Assembly (NCBI RefSeq): GCF_902362185.1
Contig: NC_044503.1
Span: 11,412,957 to 11,476,956 of the forward strand
Reading direction: 5' to 3'
Length of the DNA: 64,000 nt
From: Chanos chanos
Lineage: Eukaryota > Chordata > Actinopteri > Gonorynchiformes > Chanidae
The translations under genes and the position numbers were made by a program. Below are positions 1 through 13,600 of this stretch, one piece after another; within the stretch, counting starts at the first letter, position 1, and every line of letters starts with the position of its first letter. The notes beneath the pieces are model-generated. The model saw only the letters and a list, made by a program, of their open reading frames with translations, made no database searches and was not told the DNA's origin.

Positions 1-2683
1 ATCAGATGTACATAGTTTCCCTGTACAGTTAACATTTTCCATTGCACTGACACATCACAGCAAGTTCCAACACCCATCTCCTGTGGAGATGAGTCTCCCC
101 TTTCAAAGGTCTTCAGTTCAGAGTTCTTTTAAAGTCACCCAAAAACTCACCCAGAATGATAAAACTCTCTTTCTTTCTTTCCAAAACAGCACACTTTCCC
201 TCTTCCATTATCCATTCATTTGGTGGGGTCACCCCTGCCCTCCCCTCCCAAAACACGCTGTTCTGTCCAGCCGGTGAGCCCCCTTCCTCCGTGTCCTAAT
301 CCCGTCGCTCAGCGTAATGAGATTAGCTCTTTCAAGTCCTGCTGCTGCTTCGAGTGCCGAGACTGCTGCTAAGGCCACGGAGATAGAGATGTCAGTCCCC
401 CCCCCCCCCTCCCATCTGCTCCCATTATCTCTTACACTCCTCCATTCCCTCTGGCTACACACACATCTTTAAACAGGACTGTTTCTGTAAGAAACTCACC
501 CACGCCATTACAGGGGAGGGGCTCTTGCATAGACACGACGACGTCTGTGCTTTACTGGCTTTGTACAGGAGATAGGAGCTGCTTATCTGATGGTCTTCAG
601 TGTTTGATAAGCACTTTAAGCGTTTGTTTGAAATTTTTAAAAGTTTTTTTTTTTGGTGTTTGGTGTCACTCCGATGACTAAGTATATCAAGCATTAAAAG
701 GCTTGTCAAATCTTTAAGGGGCACTCTTTGAAATATTTTATGAAGAAATGACACAGTTTAGGTATCTTCAGTAAACAAATAACTCAGTGAGCTACAAATT
801 GCTTCCCAGTGTTAGCAGATCATTTCCATTACCCTGTTTAAAGATTTAATATGGTTTTTTTTAATGCTCAGTACAGTGTAAACAGTTTATGATTAAAAGA
901 TACTTAAAAGATGCTGACTTGAAGACATTGAATGGAGCGCATTGAGAGCGACTGATGTCAGGATTATGTTTTTATTTCTTCTCAACACACACTCGCATTC
1001 AAAATGTCTTCCAAGGGCTCTCACTTCTCTCTGCAAGGGACCAAACCAACTCATCCAACCAGAGAGCTCCCGCGTGCTGAGCCTCGTAAAGTGTGTTTGT
1101 TTAAGACACGAAAGAGCTAAAGCTCAATTGTTTTTCTTTTGACAAACTTGGTCCCTGTCTCAACAGGAAGAGCAGACATGGATGTTGTACTAATGGAGAA
1201 CACTGGGTTCATTTTGAGTGGGGAAACAACTTCCTCTTTTGTTGTTGCGTTATCTTGTAATAATTTGTATCATCTTGCCGAATGAATAAAACATCACATT
1301 CGGATAACGCAATTTATGTCAAGATAAATTAATTTGTCTAAAGGACTTGGTCCCTGTTGTCTAGAACACGGGAATTTTGCAAACCTCTTTAGAACTTTGC
1401 AAAGATAACGAGACATGCAAGATGAATGAGGGTCCCAGGTGTAGAACACCAGAATCTGCCAACAGATCTCAACCCAGCTCCGTTCCCCATCTTGCCGACA
1501 CCTTCTCTTGATGAGGACACCAGCTGAGTGACTCAGAACAACAGCCACACTGCCACAGCGTCAAAGGAGCCATCCATCTTGTCAAACGACTTTCTCCCAG
1601 ATCAAGGGGAATTCAAATGGGCCTTTACGGAGCGGACTCTGGGCCCGGCCAAATCGGGGATTGAGTTACCGGTGACCCACTGGTCCCCTTTGAAAGGGAC
1701 CAGAACGCAGCGCGGTCGCCTCATTTAGGCGCACAGGGCACGCAGTGATTACTCAAGTGCTAATTACTGCCAGCACGGTTTCTGGACACGACAGCGTCCA
1801 TCTGTTTCCAAAAAGCATGTCACGCGGATTCAACCACGACTGCCTTTTAATCTTAGCTAGTTACTCGACGAGTTACAGATTGAGATTATATGGTGTATTA
1901 GATTCGGTCACACACATCTCACTGTAAAGAAAGATTATAATTATCCAGACTTGAGACAAATGGTCTCATTTTAACAGCACTGTATTAAAGTAAATTGAGT
2001 GCAGATATTAGAGTTCTGGAATTGGAACTCCGTAATGAAACTGCTAATGCGGATTTTTTGGTCTGGTGTATTCATTATTGATAATAGCAAATTGATTGAA
2101 AGGATTGTTGAAAAATGAAAAGAGATGAACAGATTTGAAAAGAAAAAAAAAAGTTAGAATGAAGAGAGAACTGATTGGCAGGCATGAAAGGTTAACAAAC
2201 ATGAGGACAATGGGCCTTTTTAGTGCTATTTTCTTGTTTGACAGCTAATGATGGGCTGATTGACAGATTTGTTCTCAGTATCTTGTCTACAAAGAAGGGA
2301 GTCCACTGAATCTATAGTGTGTTAAAGCTTTTAATCTGAGGGAGCCCTCTTGTATAGTTGGGCAGTATGGCCTAATCACAACTGAATAAAATGTGTTAGC
2401 AGCGTTAGCTTGAGATGTAATCCGTCTCTTGGGCCAGTATTCAAATGCTACGTTTCATTACACGGTTTTAAAAGTCCTCTTGCTTTTCAGGGTATACTAA
2501 ATGAAGGTGCATTCATGTGAATGAATGTCTGACTGATTGCTCAGGCTGTAGAAACTTGGAGAAGAAAGGGAGAGAGAGGGCAAGAGGAGGAATGGCGTGT
2601 GTGCCAAGGAAGCCACCTATTGTTATTCTGTCAGCTGAAAAACCTTGGGGGGGGGGAATGGGGAGGGGAAAAAAGAGGCTCAC

Positions 2684-2688
2684 ACAGA

Positions 2689-2727
<39 letters not shown>

Positions 2728-2738
2728 AGAGAGAGGAA
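2684..2738. repeat. (GA)n microsatellite
   Basis: Purine-strand GA repeat with GGGA interruptions at its end. Confidence 0.85.
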
Positions 2739-4517
2739 GAAAGGGACAGTCTTTTGCTACCTACAGACTCAGCAGGGCTGACGAGGTTTTTTCCTTTCCA
2801 GTATGAGGTCATTGTGGAATGACTGTTGCTCCTAGTCCGCCTGTCCTGTCTAATGTGCCGTAGTTAGTTAAGTCAATGCGCATGTCACTGTCTTCATGGA
2901 ATGATGCTTGAAAGACACCGTGGACTACACTGTGACCAAAGGTAATATAAAGTTGTTATTTTCCAAACTAACTGGTCCTTCTTGGAATATTGTCCACGGC
3001 AGTAGATCTGTGAGGATGGAGTTAAGAACGTTGAAGATGCTGATCGTGTTCTGACTGATGGATTCCTAAGAGAACTGAGTAGAATTTAGTTGAATAGGGA
3101 TTGAAAGAAGTTCAGTGTGGAAACGTGGCCAAGAATCAAAAACAAGGTGCAATTTTCACACCCTGGATACCATCTGTAACTGTAGGATTTTTTATTTTTT
3201 TTTTGTATCATGTATTGGGATTAACTCTTAACTGTTATGGTCAAATATTTAATGTAGCTATTCACCGTTGGAATTAACAACAAAAGTAACGAATGTAATT
3301 AGATGAATGTAGTCATAAGTCAACAGTGGAGTCCTAAAGCAGCCAAATGAACCATTTTTCATAACTGGTAGGTCAACACTTACAGGCCATTCTGCACTTC
3401 TCTCTCTGTTTGTTGGAGAGAGTGAAATGAATGGAAGACTATGGACTGGAGGACAGAATGATGGAACTGAAGACTGTCCAGAGCTCTGGAAAGACTCCTC
3501 TGTCAACTTTATTGGACTCCAGTGATTCCATCATCCATGATTTCACGTCCTGCGTACGCAACTAATCCGGACAAATGGCCCTTTTGTCCTGATGGGGTAT
3601 TAAAAATAACTTATGAATTTAATTATATCGCACAGAGAACTAATGATGCACATCAGTGGAGACACATAGCATATAATCAGTGAATGCTCTTTGATATCTG
3701 CCCATGGCAATAAGTCCAGTGATGAATTTTTGTATTTACGGTTGTAAGGGACGTTTTTTGGGTGGGATTGCACAGGGGTTGCCAGATGTTCAGCTGTCCA
3801 CTGTCAACATCAATTTTTAGTGGAAACTGATGAATGATGTCTGTCAAAATCACGGTCAAAGCGTTTGACCACCCACCCTCTACTCATGTGACATTGTGAA
3901 GAAAAGTTATTAAATGGGAATGTCAGGCGTCCTGTTAAACCCAGCTGATGTTGATAAAACAGTCATGAAGGACTGGTCTAGAGGGCACACGCCTGCAGCG
4001 TTGTTTTCAGCTGGTCTGTTGACGGAGGCTTAACTGTAGGACCGCTTCAGCATCCATTGTCCGCCACATCCCTTTATGCAACGGGGGATTATCTAGCGTG
4101 AGCCGTTTGCGTCCGCTGTTTACACAAACATAAACAATCCAAAAACCACCCATAAACGGCAGCAGTAGTAGTGACGTAACGCGTTGACGTGGCGCGGATT
4201 ACAGATGACAGGAATCAAGCCGTGGCCTCGGAGCGGTGCCCACTCGCTCCCGGGAGGGATCGGGGGCCTGACATAGTTAACAGCGCCACCCGGAAAGCCT
4301 TTCCATGCCAAGCTAAATATACCCGCTGCATAACCAGATGTTAAGAGCAAGGCACAAAAAGATTGGTCCAAGTGCAAAATAGATATAGAGATTATAAATA
4401 GAACTACATTCAAGTGAAACAGAGATGTGACAAACAGGATGTTGCCCTGTGGCCAACTCTTAGTGTAGTCTGATAGGGTGGGATCGTAGTTGTCATGGCA
4501 ACATGTAACCCCTCTAA

Positions 4518-4536
4518 CCCCCCCCCCCCCCCCCCC
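4518..4536. repeat. 19-base C homopolymer
   Basis: Uninterrupted C run in the region upstream of the visible prickle3 exons. Confidence 0.85.
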
Positions 4537-5298
4537 TTATGATAACTGAGGTTAATAATATTACTATGTCAGCAAGGATGTGCAAGGGGCAAGGATGACT
4601 GTTGTACTCTATGTGTGGCCACTCTCCTGCCATCTGCACAGACTCACAGAACATCTGCAACCAGACTGAAGACTTTGGCCTTCACTGCTTAATCTAACAC
4701 AGCCAGTCGCGTTGACCATTGTTTAGCCCAAAATGCAATGCAGCGCCAGGAGTCATACACTCTCCCAGATGCCTGAACCGTTCCTCTGATCTGGGTGGAT
4801 CTACATGTGCACAAGTCTTGTCTTCATCTGGGGTTTTGCACCCAAGATGATTGTGTAGTTGGTGGGTACATGAAAAACGAAAGCACAGGATTATAGCGTT
4901 AACATGATATACAAGCAGCTCCGTACTGACGGCAATGGCAACATGGGATTTTTAGCCTGTTAAATTTAGCTGGAGATTTATGGCGTTGATTTGGTAGTAA
5001 TGGATGGCCTGTCGTATTCTGGGTCGTGGCGTGAAGAAGATACCCTCTCATTTTCTTTGCTTTTGAATTGCGACTAACTTGTCGTTAGCGCTGAACGGAG
5101 AGAGAGAGAGAATGGGAGAATTGGAGCAGCAGTAGGACAAAGTTGCTGCAGTGATTGTGTGTTCTCAACGTCAGCATTTGTTTCCCATTCTACTCAGAGT
5201 CTCTCCCCCATCACTCATTCTTTAGTAATGTCTCAAATCCAAACACATAATTCTTTAGTTCTGCTTGAAAAAGGCTAGAGTGATGTGCTGGACTGTCC

Positions 5299-5329
<31 letters not shown>

Positions 5330-5347
5330 CGAGAGAGAGAGAGAGAG
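5299..5347. repeat. Compound (GT)n(GA)n microsatellite
   Basis: About 8 GT units pass directly into about 16 GA units with one GAGC break. Confidence 0.85.
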
Positions 5348-5621
5348 TATGAGTGAGCAAGTGAGGACTCAGATAGTGGAATGGAAGTGCCAGCTTATCC
5401 ACTCAAGAAGGGATTGGAGCATGGGGGGGGGGGCAGGCGTGGGGCTGGTGCTGTATGTAGGGGATGTTGGCAAGTCAACGAAAAGCAGCTTTTGTCCTCC
5501 ATCTGTGCCTTCAAGCGAAGCCTTGTGTTACATATATCCTGCTGGCAATATTATGCAAGAGACAGGGTCTGACAGCCTCTTCCACACAGAAATGGACAGA
5601 CACAAACTGATATAAAACAGG

Positions 5622-5624
<3 letters not shown>

Positions 5625-5661
<37 letters not shown>

Positions 5662-5682
5662 CGCACGCGCACACGCACACAC
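5625..5682. repeat. (CA)n microsatellite
   Basis: A CA repeat ending in CACGCACGCGCACACGCAC variants. Confidence 0.85.
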
Positions 5683-6858
5683 AGTCAGATTTAGCCCAAG
5701 TGGGCAGTGAGATTTATTCTCTTAGTCTCCGCCCACTGCATGCTGACTGGTGATGGAAGACCAGGCTTGCATCAGTGACCTCATTTCCTGCCTGGGTGTT
5801 TTAAAATCAGGGGGTTACTCACTCAGAAGGTGCGAAAGAACCTCCGCTGATCCCGAGGGCTGATCCGTGGGATCGTGACACGTTTATTCGTAACTTTGCT
5901 ACATAAGCTCCAAGCCTTTGTCTCTCAGAGAGAGAGAGAGAGAGAGGGTGTCTGTTACACTGTCCGCTTGGTTTGGATACTGGGTAGAAGAGGGATCTTT
6001 TTACTGCCACTCTGAAAATACACTGAGGAAGGGTCCGAGTCGGGAAAAAAGGTAATCAAGAAAAGGGTTTCGAACCTGACTGCCTGTTGCCTCAAACACC
6101 GTTATTCAACACTTACTTAGAGACAGGGTTCGTATCTGATGATTTGAAGTGTTTAGGCTCTTGTGGAAACCCAGAGTTAGAGTCGTGCCGAAAGCGTTAA
6201 AAGCCAGTTGATGCCATGGTTCTTTGGTTGTGTGTACTTTGTTCAATTATTTTTGTGTCCATGCTTTTCTTTGCTCTTCCTGTGAAGCCAGGTTTGGGAT
6301 AATGCTGGTGATTTTCGCCGTCATTTTCCAGCCTGTTAAGTGCTCTTCTTATCTCTGTGGATATTGTAGTCGGGGTTCGGCCAGCACGTGAGACCGTTAG
6401 GCTGTGCAATTAGGTGATTAGTTTCCTTGGTGCAGCATTATCAGATTCCCACGTTCAGGAGACGGAGGCACTGACTTTTATGGTGCTCCCTGTCTCTCCC
6501 TGTCTGCTGGACGGGAATGGGACGGGGCACAGGATTTTGAAGACTTGGGTGATCTTGGTGGATTAGTGCCCCGTGTTTATGTTTGGAAGCATTTGCATTT
6601 CTCGTGCGGTTATTTAACTCAGCATTTTTGTTTGTTAAATAAACAAAATTTTGTTCTGTATGTTGACAGCTGTCGATTTATTTCAGTTATATCCTCTTTT
6701 ACAGTTGCAGTTAATTCGATATGAACAGTGGGGGGGAAAAAAAAAAACTTGCAGAGATGATTTTTTTTATTTTTGTTCCTTTTTATTCTAGAACAGGGAA
6801 CATAAAAAGTGTGGACCCTACCAAACTGAAATGGGAGTGCCTGTGCTAACGTGGGATT

Positions 6859-6862
<4 letters not shown>

Positions 6863-6889
<27 letters not shown>
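6863..6889. repeat. (GT)n microsatellite
   Basis: Thirteen GT units flanked by T runs. Confidence 0.85.
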
Positions 6890-7000
6890 TTTTTTATTGA
6901 TGACTTGTTACATGCAGTAAGTACACCTGGCAGAAGTGGGAGTAATGGGAGGAAAGACTTGAGGTATTGCTAAGGAGAGACTGCTCGAGGGGCCATACGC

Positions 7001-7015
7001 TGACGTCACGTCACC
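7001..7015. promoter_or_regulatory. CRE palindrome with overlapping half-site (TGACGTCACGTCA)
   Basis: A perfect TGACGTCA at 7001-7008 is followed directly by a second CGTCA half-site. It lies about 670 bp before the first visible prickle3 exon. It may mark an internal promoter or enhancer. Confidence 0.35.
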
Positions 7016-7077
7016 ACAAAAAAGTCAATAAACACACAACCTGATGAAAGCACGGGAGGGTGTGCACCTATAGCCGG

Positions 7078-7121
7078 GTGTGTGCGTGCGTGCGTGTGTG
7101 TGTGTGTGCGTGTGCGTGTTT
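7078..7121. repeat. (GT)n/(GC)n microsatellite
   Basis: Mixed GTGTGC and GT repeats, just after the CRE pair at 7001. Confidence 0.8.
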
Positions 7122-7677
7122 GTGCATTATTTGGTTTTACCACATACGACATACCTGCAGATACGACCACAACTCTGTGTGCTGTGTTTTGGGTTCCTTG
7201 TTGAGCCTGTTCCCACAGAAACAAAGATGATTTAATGAAAAGAAATGAGGAATTGTGGGTATGCTTGACTGCAGAGCAGTAATGAGACCTATTCTGGGAA
7301 AACAGTCAGACTCCAAATTAGAGCTTTGCTCTTTACCAATTCATTGTCTTGTTCTCACATTGAGAGGTGAACTTATCTCATAGTCTTGCAGTCATGACCT
7401 CTACAGTAATCTGTGATAATGCTGTACTGAATGGGATTTTAGGGTCTTGGCACAATAGCTTAGAAGCTTATTACCCACACAGTAGCTATAGGCAGTATAC
7501 CTTGTTTGTTTATAAGGTGTGTTGGAAAGTTTTGGGTTGCCATATACTGCCAAGAGCTTGATAAGGAACCTTTGTTCCCATACATTTCCCAGTAATGCCT
7601 CTGTTAACCTCATTCAAATGCTCAGTGTGAGCTGCGGGTTGCCAGATATTCCTAAACTTCCACACCTCTCTCCACAG

Positions 7678-10600
7678 GAAGATTTGCGTTCACTGTAAGT
7701 GTGTGCGAGAGGAGCATGCTGTGCGTACAGTGCCAGGCCAACTGGAGAGGATGATGATGAAGATGGTGTCAGACTTCCAGAGGCACTCCATTTCCGACGA
7801 CGATTCAGGATGTGCCTCTGAGGAGTACGCATGGGTTCCACCTGGACTGAAGCCTGAACAGGTCAGTAGAACGTGAGTTCCACCTGGGCTAAAGCCTGAA
7901 CAGGTCAGTAGAACATGAATTTCACCTGGACTAAAGCCTGAATAGGTCAGTAGAACATTTGGAATCAATGCACCACACAGGCAAATGCATATGAGTTAAA
8001 TATAAAATCTAACACGCTGTTAAACACTCTTATAAATAAAGTAGAATCATTTGCCAGACTCTAACACTGTATGCATTTGTTTGTTTAACTGTTTGTTTTG
8101 TTTGGGGTTTTTTTGCTTCACAGTCTTATACATACAAATAAATACATGACATTTGAAACAAAGGAGCACTCATTCAACCAAAGCATTCTTTGAAAGAAAG
8201 TATAAAACTAATCAAATTGAATTTATTTATAGAAAAATAAGCAAGGAAGTTTTTATGTTAGTCATACATAAACCTTGCAAAGTTGAGAGCATGTGGTTTT
8301 TGGATGTTTCATGACTAATGTAATGGACATGTTGTTTACAGAGAGTTACAGAAAGGGTGTGTGTGTGCGTGTGCGTGTGCGTGTGCGTGTGTGTGTGTGT
8401 GTGTTTGTAAGCATGTGGGGCAGGGACATTATGAACTTGCAGTGTACTGTTACACATGAATCTACTACATACCAGATGGGTCACACAGGACGCCAGCGTA
8501 CATTCACAACCAGCTCTTTAAAACATGCACACAGTATATCCAAATTTTCCATTACAATTTATGGACCAGTCAACAACACTCATGGTGAACAATACACTGG
8601 CAGAGGGCTTTAGGAATCGGAGAATTTGGGATTTTTACGGATTTGAGGTTTTAGAAGCACGTTGTGCGTTGTGCATTGTTTGCTGAACTCTAAGCTCACC
8701 TTTCTGTTTAACGACGAAGCCTTTGTGCACTGAACAGCCGCGGTATCTTGTTACACCAATTGAAACATCCTCATTACACAACAGCTTACATATACCACAC
8801 TTTCTGCCTATTGTTAAATATTTCATATGCTGCGTTTTGGGACTGTGTTTATGTATCTGTTTGATCCTGTGCTACGTTTTATGTACATATATGTAATATG
8901 TATTCTGTGCTGTTGCAGTAGTAGTGATGGTATGTGTGTTTGATTGTGAATGCAGGTGTATCAGTACTTCAGCTGTATTCCAGAGGACAGAGTACCATAC
9001 GTGAATAGTCCAGGGGAGCGGTATCGCATTAAACAACTGCTGCACCAGCTGCCTGCCCACGACAGTGAGGTAAGAGACAGGAACGCCAGTATGTGGGGTT
9101 GGGGGGGGGGGGGTGATGGTGTTCATACCGTGGACACCATTATGGTCTGACCGGTGTTCATGGTTATCCTCCCTCTGGGGAAAAAAACAGACTTCTGCAT
9201 TTGAAAGACATTTATTGCAACATAACAGTATAATAACATTTTTGACTGTCCTCGTGTGGGGTTTTTCAAAATGTAAACAGTCATAACTGTCCTCCTCTGC
9301 TTAAATTAAATTTAAAACCATACTTATCTGTCCAAATGGGATGCAGAGAGAGCCTGACAGAAGCTTGGTTTGGCGCATGCATAGATAACCATGCTTAAGA
9401 TCTTGTACCTAGAGATAGGCAAGACATACATTTGACCTCTTTGCTTTATCTTTTGTTTGAATGAATATTACATCCTTGATAAAAACACTGTAGGTCAGCA
9501 GTAAGAAGTACAAAGAAATACATCTTTGTCTCTTGAACTAGAAGATTTGGAATTTTTTACAGATTCAAAAAACCATCCATAACGGCCCTTGTCAGTTATT
9601 GCTTAGTAACTCCTTTTATGGTCAGTATAACTGCTTCTAATCATTTCTGAAAAAAAAAATCCAGAAGCAAGAGTAGAAAAACTCTTAACAGACTCCAGGC
9701 TGAGTTTCATGTTAACTGTTAACAGTTGCTGTTACTTGGGAAATTCTGGAATACTCTAGGTCTCCCTGCATACTCTACATGTTTGGGATATCCAGACTGA
9801 TTTTAGAACAATAAATAATTTAATGTCTGAAGACTGTGGCAGCTTTTTCAAAACCTCCTTGAAGTCTTTGTAAGTACCTTGTGGTATACTTTTTTCCATG
9901 AGGTACATGGTGTTGTTTAAATATCAAACTACTTTACAGCTTCAGTTTCTTGACTTTATAGTTTCTGAGTCAGTTGCCTCTGGTATTTGTTAGAGATCTT
10001 GTTTAGTCCAGTATTCCTTCCACCTCCACTATATTTCTACCTTCACTTGCTTGCCCCAAACCCCTAAAATATAGCTGAACCAGTTGGCAAAATGTTTTCT
10101 TCAAATTCTTCACCATTTTCCCCCCAATTTGTCTTCTTTACTAGAGGTCAAACAGTTCATTTTTTTCTTCACTTTACTTTTGTTCCAAAAAGCATCAGGT
10201 TTACTGAATCTTTCTCTCAAATACTTTAGATGATGAAAAGACTTCTCTCCGATAGCTCTGTCATGCGAAACATTTCGGAGCGAGGAACACGGGGGGGGGG
10301 GGGGGGGGGGGGTTGAAGAAATCTGGCAACAACTGCTTCAGTGTTAGCCAAGAGAATTAGCAGATCATGTTGAGTGCTCTGATTCCTATGATGAAGCTTT
10401 GACCAGTTTTTAGGCAAATCAGTTGGAGATTGTGCCTCGACTTCCAATTGGTCCTATTAATTTCCACGTCTTGACCGAGTTTCTTATAGATGAAGTTCTT
10501 AACTGGAGGCCCTGTTTAAAGTTTTTCTCTGTTTTCTAACGCTCGCATGAAGGCATTTAAGTCTCCAACGACTGCTTGGAGGAATTTGTGTTATTGTAAT

Positions 10601-13600
10601 CAGACAGAACAACACTTGCAATCTGTTGTAGTACAAAGTATAAATTGATTTAGAAGGCACTAAATTGATATACATTCACCATTGAAATTGTCTTCATCTG
10701 ACAAACTGGAGCTATATCAAGTAAACTCATAATCTGAGTAATTGCTTTTTCAAACGTTAGAAGTCATCTGGAAGAAATGTAACGTTCAAATATATAATAA
10801 TTATGTTGCAAGCATTTGTAGAAAGTGGCTCTTTTTAGCTTCGTTCAATTTAGAAGTCGGACCGGCTTCTTTTCACTGTGAGATCGATTCAAACCTACAC
10901 TTTGAAACTCAGGACAGACTAAACCTCACCACACAACCGTCCTCCTGTTCGTAATCTCTCTTCCTGACCGGATCCTCCAGTCTTTAAACTGTGAACGTGT
11001 GCTCTTTCCAGCCGCAGTACTGCAACTCTCTGGACGAGGACGAGAAGAAGGAACTGAGGCTGTTTAGTCAGCAGAGGAAGCGAGAGAACCTGGGCAGGGG
11101 AATTGTTCGCCTCTTCCCCGTGACCATGACTGGAGCCATCTGCCAACAGGTACGTACAGACCAGAGCCAGCCGTGAGTCACAGGCATGCTTTTACTGTTT
11201 TACTGAGGGGGTGGGAAGGGAGGTGGGTTGGCAGTGAAAAAGTCTTTGCTCTGTGTTTTTTTTTTGGTTTTTTTGTTTTTTTTACTCTTGACCCAACAGT
11301 ACAGCCAGTAGTGACTCAGCTCTTGTCTCTGTGTCGATCTGTCTTTGTCACTCTTCTTTGTTAGAGGGTTGGCAGCCACTTTTTTTTGGTGGGGGGGGGT
11401 GGGTTTCCACTTCTTTTCAATCCAGAGTGTTAAAACTTCAGTCCAGACCGGCATGTTAAAATGCAGGTCGCAGAGAATGAGCGAAGAAGTTTAGAGACTC
11501 AGTACAGATGTGGAATGTGCCTATGGGGTTTCCTCCACATTGTGGTGACAATTCATTTCTGAACGCACAATGTTAAGGGAACATCACACAGTCAGAGGCA
11601 GACGATGCTGTATTTATCTCACAGATATTTAACTTTATGTGAAACCTGATTGGCAGAGTGCAGAACTCACTGTAATGGGAGTAAGAATGTGTGAGTTGTG
11701 TGCGGGACAGGATGGCGGTGTAATTCTTTTGAGGAGCCGACACTGAAAACACTCTGAAAGGGAGCGGCTGTGTCTTAAGGAGTGGCAAAGGGAGCTGCCT
11801 TTTTGTTTCATGTTGTCGTGATTTATAGAGTTCGTGAGCAGATGCGGTTTGGAGTGGCTAGTATTCACTTGTATCTTTACCGTTTTTACATTCAATCTTT
11901 ACCATTAAAAATACTACTACCATGGGATTGTTACCATTTAAAATGCACAGTTTCTGCTGACCACCTTTTTGCAAATGTAAAATGATTCAGTAATCCAAGG
12001 CACCAGGAACTGTAACCTAACAACACAAAACACTCTCTCTCTCCCTCTCCCTCTCTCTGTTGTAGTGTGGCAGACAGATCTGTGGGGGGGACATAGCAGT
12101 GTTTGCCAGTCGGGCGGGGCACGGAACATGCTGGCACCCCCAGTGTTTCCAGTGTGCCACGTGTAATGAGTTACTGGTGGATCTTATCTACTTCTACCAG
12201 GACGGGCAGATCTACTGTGGGCGCCACCACGCCGAACGCATCAAACCCCGCTGCCAGGCCTGTGACGAGGTGCCACGCCTTCTTAACCCTTCACCCCCCC
12301 CCCTTTTCCCCTCCCCGTCATCCATCATCCGCCAAACCCCGTCTAATACAAACCTTTACTCCTCCTTATTCTCTCCCTTCTTTCAAACACGACTCGATCT
12401 CCCAGCACAACTTGCTCTGAACATGTCTCTGTCGTCTCAAATCTGGTCTCCATATTACGAAGAATAAAAAAAACAAAAACTCCTATCTGCTCACATTCTA
12501 TGTGCTGTCCTGTTGGAATGGATGTCAGTGGATTGTCTTAGTCAAATTGCAATGATTTGGATGATGTCAGCAATAAGTCTGTACGATGTAATTGCTGTCA
12601 TTACAGCAGTCTTAATATAGTGACTTGTGTCGCACCCAAAGGCTCAGTTTTCTACTCTCCAGTTATGTCACACCGGGGTGACGGCCGTGCCTACGTGTCA
12701 TGTAGTCGGTCTGGATTATTCACGTGATTAAATGCCTGAGACTGTTTAATGAAAGACAAGTTTACAGTCATCATTCATTCCTTCTGCATGATTTCTAGTA
12801 CATGAGATATTTGGAAACTATTTAAGAAAAAATGCATAGGTATAACGAGTGTAGCCGCAATCCTCTATGTTGTGGTATAAGCGTCTCTGTTTACTTGCCA
12901 TGGTTAAGTCTGCAAATTTATAGCTGCGCAGATATTGGTGAACTGTGAAGAATATTTACAGTTTGGTGTTTGTGTCTTTATTAGGTTTTGGAGTTGTGTT
13001 CTTAGTCCTACCAGTTTAGTGAACTTTTGTGGATTGAAACATGGTCACACCTTCAGCTTCTCTGGGAATTTTCCGGCCCTCATCTGTGCGATCTCTGACA
13101 CTGTTTCCAAAGAGTTTTGGAAAGCCTGCCCCCTATGAAACTTTCAAAATAGGTTCTATGGAAACGCGTGACACTGACTGCTTTCAGCCTGAGAGCGCAG
13201 CCCTAACCGTAGTCTCTCTCTGTGATGGGCAGATCATCCTGGCAGACGAGTGCACAGAGGCGGAGGGCAGACACTGGCACATGAAGCACTTCTGCTGTTT
13301 TGAGTGTGAGACTGCACTGGGAGGTCAACGCTATATCATGAGAGAGAGTCGACCCTACTGCTGCTCCTGCTACGAATCGCTCTACGCCGAGTACTGCGAC
13401 ACCTGCGGAGAACACATAGGTACAGACGCACACAAAACACACGCACCGCCCGACCAGGACAGACACACAACACACACATCCGGACCAATACAGACACACA
13501 CAAAACACACGCACCTCCTGACTAGGACAGACACACACATCACACACGTCCGGACCGATACAGACACACACAAAACACACGCACCTCCTGACCAGAACAG

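Larger units (their letters stand above)
1..7677. other. Gene-free upstream/intronic stretch before the first visible prickle3 exon
   Basis: I find no exon with recognisable protein similarity here. The 7678 exon begins with one base that completes a split codon, so prickle3 must have at least one coding exon further 5'. A segment encoding the Cys-rich start of the PET region, expected just before the KICVHC motif, was looked for and not found; it probably lies outside the window or is too short to see. The stretch holds several dinucleotide repeats, a 19-base C run, and three GC-richer patches listed separately (about 1610-1750, 4087-4290 and 7001-7015). Confidence 0.6.

Noticed and set aside
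1681-1702. Possible miR-133-like hairpin (GGTCCCCTT)
   Set aside because: The match to miR-133 stops after nine bases and the palindrome has no loop able to form a precursor.
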